From assembly GCA_935421135.1 (NCBI GenBank), contig OW285194.1, forward strand, positions 10,625,376 through 10,689,375: a stretch of 64,000 bases of DNA. Direction: 5' to 3'. Position 1 is the first letter of the stretch; each line of letters begins with the position of its first letter. The notes beneath the pieces were generated by a model, which did not search any database, was not told the origin of the DNA, and was given only the letters and a program-made list of their open reading frames with translations. The position numbers were made by a program, and so were the translations under genes. This document shows positions 26,101 to 37,300 of the stretch, one piece after another. The DNA comes from Bugulina stolonifera (lineage: Eukaryota; Bryozoa; Gymnolaemata; Cheilostomatida; Bugulidae).

Positions 26101-29100
26101 ATGATGACACAGAAATTTGGCCTAGCGAGGAGTCTTGGCCAGACTTTTTTATTGAATTCTCAGCAGGCGTAGTATATAGTAGCATACCCCCAATATAATT
26201 ACCTAAATGGCAAAAATCTAGAGCTACCGAAAGTGAAAATATCTAATAATGAACCTTATAGCTAACCAATCACCGACCTTTTCTCATTTCTATCAAGAAA
26301 GATTCAATATGGTTACTGTTCGGTGCAGACCCAAAGCAATTTGGGTAACCCTAGAACCTTTTTTTACTGTTGGAGCAATCGAGACCAACCAAGAGTACAT
26401 GTATATAGTGGAAACAACTTCTCCTTCATCAGTTTTGTTGGCTAATAAAGGCTATAGGTTACTTTAAATGTCTACACTTCCAATTCAAACATAATTGCAC
26501 AATTCCTGGGTTTGGACACTGTCATTATGCCACACATGATGATGTGCATTTGGTTGGACAGATGTTACATTGTTACACGAACATGAACTTGTCAAATTAG
26601 ATAGAGTGAAAATTCACGTCCTGATTGTATGCAGAACATTCATGACATACTTGTTATAAGTGAAATTGCTCTCAGTCATGCCATTAGGGATGATTACTTC
26701 TGTTACATAACTTCCTTTCCCAGAATACATCAGTTCATGTTCAGCTATGTCTTCCATCTCAATTGCAACTTCCTCCCCATTTACTATTCTCTGTTGTTGG
26801 AGATTAGATTGGTGCTCTTCCTCTATCTCGCTAAACTGAGGTTTCTGAGATAGGTTTCTGCTGAATTATTATAGCACTCACTATCAGTTAAATACAAAGA
26901 GGAAGCATGCTGCTATTTTTTACTGTTGAAACTCCCTGAGATACAGATTTGAATGTATCCTGCAATAATTCGCCAAATTAAATAGCTACATGTATATACT
27001 ACTCTATTAAAGACCAAAGTATCGCTCTAACTCCCACCTAGATTTGGTTGTCTGCCTCGTTCTGGTTCTCCGTCCTCTTTCCTGCTGTCTCTCTGCTGGC
27101 AGGATTTCTGGGGATGTACAGACTGAACTTCTCTCCTCACTCTGTAAACTAACTGTGTCTGCCTTTGGTTTCACTTTGCTTTTGACATCTTTCATTGGTT
27201 GACCTAAAATTGTGCGCTGCCGTGTACTGCATCATCCTCAGTATAAATGTAATCGAATTGGGTATAAAATGCGGAACAAAACTGATTAAATCTTTGGGAT
27301 CAGCTAGTGACAGGCCAGATAATGTAAGTATTTATGCATGCAACGACATGACGTATAATCTTCGCTCAAAATTTAAGTGCGAGCGTTATTTTACCCCAAT
27401 ATTGTACGCGTACATTGAGAAAAGAATGGTTGGTATTAGAACTATCTACATGTAAAACTATGATTAAATTTATTCATTGTCAGATTCCCAGTTTGAATCA
27501 TAGATCTGGTCATGTCATTCCGTCATTTCAAACATATATTGTTTTTAATCTAAATGACTCAACTCGACTCAGTTATCATGATATACAAGAAAAGATAACT
27601 CACCGTTATGTCTGTTCCATACTGATACAAGCTCTAATAACAAGAGAGCATAACTCCTGATATCAGCAGCAAACTTAATATCTAACTGAACCGCAACTCG
27701 TGGATGAGACTGTGATCTCACATTCTTTTCATCGCGATGGTGGTCTAGAGTTACCTGCTCGCTTTCCTCAAAACAGCCGACGACTGCAGTTACTGTTTTA
27801 CTCTACAGAAACAATGGTAGTTTTACATGTACACTTGAAGTACAAAAATTTTAGTTGAATATTCTTTGATGTCCTTACTTTTTCTTTGACTTAAATTATA
27901 AATAATTATTTTAACTTTGCAAGTTTCAAACGCAAAGCACCATATATACTGATGAGATTGTCATACCTTGGGTGTAGACTTTATAAATACAGTCTTAGAG
28001 TTGAGTTTGTTGTGGACAATGTGCAACTGTCGAAGGTGAACTAGTGCTGAGATGACATCTAGAGCAATATGCTTCAAGGTGCTATCTGTGACAACGCTTG
28101 GCATGTGTAGCATCATCTCTCTCAGAGATCTGTGCTTATAGTACTGCATGCTTACAAGTCTACAAGCAAAAGAATTAAATACTATATTATACTATTATAA
28201 TATTATAACTGCGTCTATTATGATAATAAATAATTAAGTATATGCATTCGATTCAAGTACATGTATGTTTTAGTAAAGATCTTACAGCTCATTAGATGAC
28301 AACATAGAAGGTCATAACTCATAAGCTACTGAGCATGACATAAAGCTATTCTCTCTCTGTCGGGAGAGGATAACTTCACTATTACTGCTCCAGAAGGATG
28401 AGCATCGTTACTATGAATAATTTCTACGTCATAGGATAGTTGGAAAACTGGGGAACAAGCATGAAACAGCTTCTCGAAAATAAATATTGAAAAATTGTTA
28501 GCGCAAGCGTATAATGTTGATAAATTGTAGAAATTTTAACTACAATCCCCCATTCCCCAAAGGCAGAAGAAAGATATGTAAAGATTTTCTACTTCCTAAT
28601 TTCTAGCAATATTATTCATTTCTGCATCCTAACTAAACTAAAGAACACAAAACTACTTTTCTACCTTCTACGTCAAAGTTCAAGCGCATGTAAATTATCA
28701 CTTTTCAAATTATCAGTTGAAAATTTCTTTGTTCTTTGAACTGCCCTTGTATACACCTGGCATGGGCAGCAGTTCTGCATACCGCACACAAGTACCTCCT
28801 TCAGAATCCAAACGGACCCTATTTTTTACATTGGCAAAGATCCAAAATATATATAATTTATTCTAAACGCATGATGTTTGTCAACAAGTGGCAGTGGGAG
28901 GACAACGCTTTCCTTGACTGAACTTTAGTGGAATGCACTCCAATGGAATATTAAATATGTTTTCATATTTTAATAAATGCTTCAACTAGATATTATGCAA
29001 CAGTATTTTACATAATATTTTAATAATTTAATATACAACTTCAATGGAACATCGCCAAATAAACATGCCACTAGTACCAATACTACCAGCTCTACCTAGA

Positions 29101-31340
29101 ATTGAGAAAGCATACTCAACTACCATCATAAATTGGAATCGAGGCAAGCGAAAACGCCAAAAACTATTAACGTGCAAATTATTGCATTGATGAAGGACAT
29201 CGCAGCACATAGGCATGGTAGTACCACATACATCACAATTATTTTTAGCGTTTTTGTACCGATAGCCTATAAAACCAAACTGTACAAAGTTGAAATTATT
29301 CAAGTCTTCCCTCTCCCGATTAACAACTTTTGGCAAAAGATTGGCTTAATTATATTAAAAAATAAAATACAAAGAATCCTCTACATCTGAGTGCCAGTCA
29401 CCAATAAACCCCTCATCTGGGTGGTTAACTTTCGGTCAATCTGGAAGATTGCCAAATTTTCTTTCATTTTACTATTGGTATAACATTGAAGAGCAGTAAT
29501 GATAATGTAATTTATTCATGTTTATAATCAGGTTATCTCTAGACTCCAAGTCTACAAGTATATCCATAGCAGTGTCATGAGAATGTAATGTTATTTCCTT
29601 ACAAAAGATGTGGTAGGTAGACCTACATTAACACTTATTGTATTTGTGTTTATCCATATTACATCGAGAAGAAAACTCTCCAAAGTCAAATAACAAAATT
29701 TTCACCCTATTCTACACTATAGATTAAGTGAGGTGCAAATGCGACCCAGCTTTAACTTTATGTTTTGAGAGTTCCACAGGCTACACTGTCATCTGAACCC
29801 TGGTAGTCACAAGTAATATGAGTAACAAGGTTAACATACATGTATATGTTATATCCTTGATATGTACATGTAATAGTTATTGTATCTCTCTAGTAAAATT
29901 ACAACTAGTGCTTTTCAGAACATGAACAACTCTGCAGAAAAACTAGGCTATCACAATTTGGTTAGTAAGGTCAAAGTTCAAAGTCAAAGTTCAGCAGCAT
30001 CTAGATTCTACTGTAAGACATGTGTGGTATGCTATACTAATGTTTGTGTCCATATCAACATAGAAAACAGAAACGTTAAAGTTTTTATCATTCACATGCA
30101 ATCACTTGCACAGTCATATCTTTTCAAATTGAAGAATGCATTTGAAGATTAAGAAATACATTCTGGTTCAACTGGAAGTGGAAACCAAGCCTAGCAAAAT
30201 ATGCAGAATAGTAATTTTTGCAGAACGGGAAACTAGGTAAAAAATGCAATTTTAGTTTTAGTTTTTTTGCATAGTAGTCCTTTTAGACCATTGCCATTCC
30301 AAAGGCCCAATGGATTAAGTTCTGCTTTAACTAATGTTATAAAATAAATGACTCGTGGGTACCCCATACCTATTCGGAGTAATACCCCCTTGTGCTTGCG
30401 TGCAGCTCTTACCATGTATGGCGCATGGTTTCTGACAAGCTAGAACTGTACCTGTGTGACTATTAAACCTACGTGTATTTGGTATTTCTCAATAGTAGAA
30501 ACCTTAGAGCAAAGTGAAAATGATGTAATGCTGTGATTTGCTCTCGTTAAAAAATATTAGCTAATGTATATCTCCATAAATCAATGGCAACTTGAATTAA
30601 TTAATGCTTCCGGTTTAATTAAAGGAGGATTAAAATTGTTTAAGTTTTCAACCTGAGAAATTGACTTATTTAAAGTTCTGGCTTGAAGGTAGGTGTAGGG
30701 ACCTAAACAGGCGACTTCTGAGTATTATCTCAGACATCACGACATCAGATGTACAAATTGAGTAGAAAATTATAACAATTCTAGTTTCTCATTAGGCCTA
30801 CATAACTGCAACATGTAATATATTATTATACATATGTTAGATTTGGTGCCAAGTATTGTAATTATACCCTGGTTTAGCTATGCCAAACAAGGTTTACTGC
30901 TCGTTTAAAGAGTCATTGGCCAACATTTGAATCTCCGGTCAAGGACAAACCACCCCTTACGCCGCAGCGTTGAGAAAGATGTTGGTGGCATAAAGATGGG
31001 ATATGACATCAGTGCCTATCGAAGTGATTATAACTAGTTGGCACTTGACATCCCGCATGCTGTAGCCTCAGTTTCATTTCACTCACCTGTTACTAGTGTC
31101 TGTCAGCATATTAGTATATTCTTGAGTTAGGTTAGTTGTCGGGAACGCCACTGACCGTCCCCTGCTAGCCCACAGGTACTTGGCAATATTAGGGTGTTCA
31201 GTCTTTCTAAGTATCTCCATAGCCCTAACTTCTTTGAGCCATTTGCTTCTCTGGGCGGGGTTATACACTTTTATTATAGCCTCTATCTTCTCATTAAACC
31301 GACCCAACCATCGGCTATGGAACTTGGTGATATCTTTATC
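23194..31340 (-). CDS. Pseudokinase domain exons with large C-lobe insert
   Basis: Numbered as in the 7TM entry. The beta3 lysine is kept (EAIIKVYN, K328, codon near 31269-31271) with an alpha-C glutamate (KEVRAMEIL) and an EHPNIAKYL strand. No glycine-rich loop is visible. The catalytic loop reads IVHNKLNSKT, so HRD is HNK and the Asn is Thr (438-440, near 28006-28014). The DFG position reads VGC (461-463). The alpha-F aspartate survives in ADIRSYALLLLEL. After that, about 358 residues rich in Ser, Glu and Lys (exons 27203-27038, 25945-25812 and 25339-24567) interrupt the fold, which resumes in the last exon as CWLQDPVWPAEAVMSQL, the CW..DP..RP subdomain XI with Arg replaced by Trp. Catalysis is very unlikely; scaffold or allosteric function is inferred. 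Confidence 0.75.
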
Positions 31341-34300
31341 CTATAATGACACAATGTAAAAAACATGAACATGTTTAGAGTTAGTGGACTATGGGAAAAC
31401 TTTATGTACGTCCATGCCACGATCTCCCACTTAGCCATAACCAGCACAGTTCAAGGTCAGCTATGGCCACTGTAGTATAGAACAGCCAAGAGATGAAATG
31501 ACAACATTATATAATTTAAATCATCACAAAATAACTAAGCGGACAAGTTAATATGGCCGTTGACAGCTTACAAGGAAGACTTGCTACTATTCTTGGCTAA
31601 ATAAGTTTCTAGCACTGTTCCACAGAAGGAAAGCAACCACACTTTTCATGTAATATCAAATCCATAGAGCTATAAGAACATGAAACGTAGAATACTCACG
31701 GGGTTCACCGTCAGAGGGGTAATGTCTGTTAACCTGCTCGGCATATTTCTGTTCAGACTAGGGTTGAGCTCGCTAGGCGATCCAGCTAACCAGTAAGAAA
31801 TAAGAGAGAAACTTGGATAGCCAATCACGTAGAGGAGAGTGAAGACTACAGCTGTGTGGAGGAAGTCTTCAGCAGGTTTCCAATAATAGACTGAGGTCAG
31901 CAAGATGATAATAGTCCAGAGAAAGTAGCCCGCTGCAACCTACCAATAAAAAGGTTTGTGAATATTTTATGCGCCACAGCTAAAGTACATGGTTGTATAA
32001 TCAATTTCAGATTGGTCGACTTTGCATACCGGTTTTAGTTTTACAGGGCAACTTCAGGATACTTTTAAATCTTTCTGTTCCTTCCAGGTTTTACAACATA
32101 GGGATTTTTCAACAAAGTTTTAACAAAAGTCAGGTGTATCATCTCCAATCGCGCAACTGCACAGTATTCTCAAATTTGAAGCTATATATTATACATTTAG
32201 TTGCAATTCCAGTTGGAATAATGCGATAAATGCAATGTATATTGTAAACCTTTTTGTAATTCAGAACCCCATGGGGAAATCAGTGTTTTATTGAAATAAT
32301 TTTTTGCCATCTTGATGGTTCTTCATCTGGAGGATCCCTGAAAAAGTGTGTTGAACAGGTTTTTTCAGTTTATGTCACATAAGGGCTTGTATCTACATGA
32401 TTCATTAATTCTGTACCAATATAATAGTAACCTTCAGCTGACGGCTGTTGGACATCAACCATAAAAGATTGTACATGCATTTCGATCGGATCTGCTTCAG
32501 CAATAGAAGAGGGGAAACAGCTGTATTACCAATTTTAGCCACCGGCTTTTCCAGTTTTACTCTGGAACAATGTTAATATCAGACAGAGCAGGATGTTTTA
32601 TTTTTTCATATGATTGAGCTGGTTCCCGAATAAAATAGGCATTCATGCACACATTCCACAATAGGACCCAACAGTACCGATAATACAAGAATATATTACG
32701 TAATTATATGAAACGATTGAAATTCTCTCATCATTTTTTATAAAATTTGAGTCATACGGTCCCAAAAATATTTTGGCAAAAGTCAGTTTAACTTGTACAA
32801 CTTTGAAAACTAAGGAATTTTGGGAAGTTAGCTTGTCAACAGGAGAGATAAACCCTATTATGTAATATTTGTATAGTTGCCAAATATCTCATAAAATAAT
32901 GCATAAGTTGTAATAATTATACAGGACATGGGGAATAATAATTCAGAAAATCTATATTTGTCCATTCCAGGCATCAATTCTCATTGTTACCCAAGTTACC
33001 TACATCAGAGCTGTCCAAATGGTCCAATTTTACCTTGAAAATTATAGTCGTGGCAGACTTGGTACGTGGTACAACTTATAACCTATACACGTGTAATATG
33101 ATACGTATATGATTAGCAGTCAGAATCTATAATCAACTGTGACATAACAACAATGGTTCCTACTGCTCATCTTCTAGCTAGTGCAGTTATACATGTACAC
33201 TGCTGCCTATCTTTGCTACATCTTTTATCTACACTTATTTATATTCTACTAGATATTAATAGTGCTGTCAATAGCCTGAGGAATTTACATAATTGTTGGC
33301 TCCGCCCACCGACAGGTCAGTAGATTTGATGCTAGAATTATCTGTAAAGCTGGTGAGAGTAAAGAAAGACTCACAGGATGGGTTCCATAGTCCGTTTGGA
33401 GAGAAGAGTAGAGAGAAGACAACTTTTCAAAGAATAAATTTCAAAAGCATGTAAAGTGTGCAAATAGACTAGGTTCCACTCACCTCAGCGCCAGCAGCTT
33501 TAGTAGACCTGTGACACTCCGTGACATATCTCACACACTTTCTGTTCTTGCACAGTGTGAGAAACCAGGCGAAGGTGCAAGACCATGTGGAGGCAACTCC
33601 ACACCATATGAGGATAACCAGTAACTTGGTGTACTCAAACCCCAGCTGATACGGAAATGTTATAGGCACGCAAAGTAGATGTCTACAAAAAATAAATTTA
33701 CCTTGCAATTAGAATAAAAGTGTACACAGGCTGCAAGAAGGGAAAGAAAAGAAGTTGGCTTGTCCAACCAACCTAATGGCAGCAGGCTGCATATCGATAC
33801 TCGGACTTACTTGCATTGAGCTGTTATTCAGACCACATAAAATCAACAGCAGTGCAGAGCTGAGGAGATCATAAATGGAACCTACTACTTGGAATACTAC
33901 TTGGAACACTAGTTAAAGTAGGCCTACCAGTTAGAATACTAGTTTGAGTAAAGGTGCATGCACACGGGAGTGTTTTGGGGCGAGCAATTTCTGAGCAAGC
34001 ATCAAACGATAGCCTTGTTAAACACATGGGGCGAACAGAGAGCGGAGCGATTTGCCAACTAGCCAATGAAATTTCAGTATGTATTTACTTTGCTACAACA
34101 AACGTGTATATGTTTATTAACTCAGTTCATCAGCCAATAAGCATTGAGAGAATTATCTCAATACTTCTGTTGACTCAGGTCGAGCGTTTTGAGAGCGTTG
34201 GCTCCCTGATGATTCGAAAGCGATAAATCTGTGTCAAAACGCTCCCGTGTGTTTGCACCTTAATAATTGAAATACTATATGCTGACAGAGTGCAGGTAGT

Positions 34301-37300
34301 GTCAGCATGTAGATAAGGTTTTCATTGTACTGACATTCTGACCTCATTGATGTCTTGGCAGCTGCTGACATAGAAATATCTACCTAGTAGTGTGGAATTT
34401 TTGTCTAGATATGCAAAATGTGATGAGGCAATATACAATACACACATTACCTGGTGATTGAAAGTCACAACAGATATACACAGTAAAACTACCATGTCTA
34501 TGTTTTTAAGTGTGTTACCTCCATTATTGTTCATAGGGGCCTATTTTTAACCAGGCTGAACATTCAGCAAGAAAAGGTTTTCATTGAGCACTGTTGACTT
34601 CAATAGTCTCTTATAGTATTAGTTACTAAGGAAAGGCAGATATCTACTTAGCACATGAAGTGAATAAGGGAAGTGAGTAATAATAATACTATGGAGTACT
34701 GTGGTAAACCTCTTATACCTGCTGTGATGTAAGAATTACATTGCAGTATTATATGCAATGCATCATGTTCAGCTCAAAGTCTAGCCCTAGCCACCAACAT
34801 TTCAATACTGCATAATCTTAACCTTACATATTATAGAACTGCATGATCATGTCACTTTACAGCACCTTACAGCACCTTACAGCACCTTACAGCACCTTAC
34901 AGCACCTTACAGCACCTTACAGCACCTTACAGCACCTGACAGCACCTTGCATGCATATTACAATGTATATAATCAATCTTAATAGGATTTGCTCACCTTT
35001 CACTGGAAAACTCTGTTATAGGCGCGTAGTTAATAGCTACAAGACCACCCGAGATTATCAAAATAGCCGCGATGATGAAAAGGACAATCTTTGGCGTCAT
35101 TCCTTGATATGACTTGATACGAAGACTGTGGTATTCCTTCTCCAGAAGTATGATGACAGTCATTAATGGTGCCCAACTATCGGCTAGTAAAATATATAGT
35201 GCGCTGAATCCAGCTATGTTGCACAGAGTTACGTCATCTGGGAAGACATCTTGGAATGAGCCTAGTAGAATTATAAAAGAAGTCAGTGCTAGTAGTACAT
35301 TGGCTACCTCTAGGCACACTCCATGCTCCTCCGAAATTCCTTGTAGTAGACTTGTCTTCATCCGGCGTCGGCGAAAGAAAATTCCTAAAATATTTGTCAC
35401 GATTCCAACTACACCAAGAGTGGCATAGACAACATAAGTTATCTGCATGATTGTTCCAACTACAATGATCTTTTCTAGCAGTCAATGTGAATAGCAGTTG
35501 ATCGTAGAAAGTTCACAGCGAAATGAAATGTTTCATACTGAGCTAATTGCACGTAATGATGTTGTTAATTGTAGCATTCTTCACAGTGAATGAGATTTGA
35601 TGACTCGACTCACGTAAACAGTAAGGCAGCGGCTGATAGGCTTATCTCTTCTGAGATCTAAGAAGAATAAAGGTTGGAACTGTAAATTCTTGATTAAGTT
35701 TATAACAATTGTTTTATACAAAAACCACAACAACTACTAATGGTTGACATCAGTCAGCTGACTACAGATAAAACCACATGTGCACCATTTTTAACCACTT
35801 AAATATAAACAAATTACCTTCTAATCAGCCATACAATGCCCTTAGTACATTGATGTCAAGTCAAAGTTTACTTTAGTTTAGTTTACTGCCAAAACAAATA
35901 GCTGTAATCTGATCGGTGGCATTCTTTCTCATGGTGATGTTATAGATTTGAGCTATTCAACGGTATCTCTATCTAGTAATTTACTGCTCACTACTAGATA
36001 ACGATTGTAATTAAGCATTGTTTAGATTATGCAATGACAACTAATTACATGTTGTACTCTAGATGACAGAAAATTAAATATATCTACACAATGCACTATA
36101 TGCGCAGGTAAACGATGCCATATACACAGGCAAATGACGCTGGCGTTCCTCTGGTAGTACATGTATCTATTCTTTGGGATAGTGGTACCATAATATTATT
36201 TTACTGATATCAACAGAGCTAGTCTGCATCTTAGATATCATGTGTAACAATACCTACGACATACAGCAGTGGTACCGATAATACTGAATGATATTTTGCC
36301 GATCATGACAACATCGTTGAAAAACGCATCTCCCTACTACCCCCCCCCCCCCCACCTCAATAATCATTAGTGTTGCACTTTACTATAACCATGTACAATC
36401 TACTATACTTTTACCTAGCAGTATCCTTTGCCTCTCTCCTTCAACATTCATAATCAAGATACACAACTATTTACTCATGCTGAATAGGACAAGCACTTTG
36501 CAAGCACTTTGCACCCCTGACCAGTGCTGAGCTGAGGCTAAATATTTAATTAATTAGATTGTAATTAATAGTAGATACTCTTACCTCAGAATTTACTGTA
36601 GTAAATGTACTGTATGACCTGCCCTGACAACAGCTATTCAAACTAATGCTACTTGTTTGACTGTCCACAGATTCAAACACTTTTACTGTAGTCACTGAAT
36701 GCAAATAGCTAATAACTACATACACTATCCATAATACCTGATTTTAACAAAGGCATGCTTTTACACTAGACTAGTAGTATAGACTTAATTCCTGCATTGC
36801 CTAATAATAAAGTTCGGAAGGTACAAGGTACCCACCCATTCTATCACAAACTGGAAGTCGAATGATTAATATGAAATATTACCGACATCGTGTTTCAGGC
36901 AAACTTCAATACCTAATCATGCGTACAAATCCTCTAGATTTATAGAGTTTTCCATGACATGGGCAAATACTATGTAATATATTACACACAATCATAACAT
37001 GGCCTTATTACCAATAGGTTCAATATATAATAAATCATGCTGGGTAAGCCTTCCTGTTCATGACAACACACGAGTCTCTGAGGCTATTCTCCAGTGAAGA
37101 TATGGTTCAAGGATTCCGTTTAGTAGCTTTTTCTAAAAATTCGCTAATTTGTATTTTCCTTTTAGAGCCGGCTCCCAGATACTGTGTAGTTGTTTATGAA
37201 CTGATAATAGTCCATAAACAACGGCAAACATATATATTTTTATCCAGAGAAAAACAGTGTATAATGAGGTAAAAGAGTATGCAACTAAATGTATTTTTCA

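Noticed and set aside
29028..29336. Minus-strand frame with a Cys/His cluster resembling a transposase zinc-binding tail
   Set aside because: No catalytic domain, terminal repeats or further similarity visible.
34851..34950. Array of identical 10-bp repeats, CRISPR-like at first glance
   Set aside because: No spacers between units; simple satellite in a eukaryotic intron.
35614..35657. Possible extra 44-bp minus-strand exon upstream of TM1
   Set aside because: Good splice ends, but its phase fits only if the upstream exon ends in phase 1, whereas 36585-36694 ends in phase 0 and joins directly to the TM1 exon.
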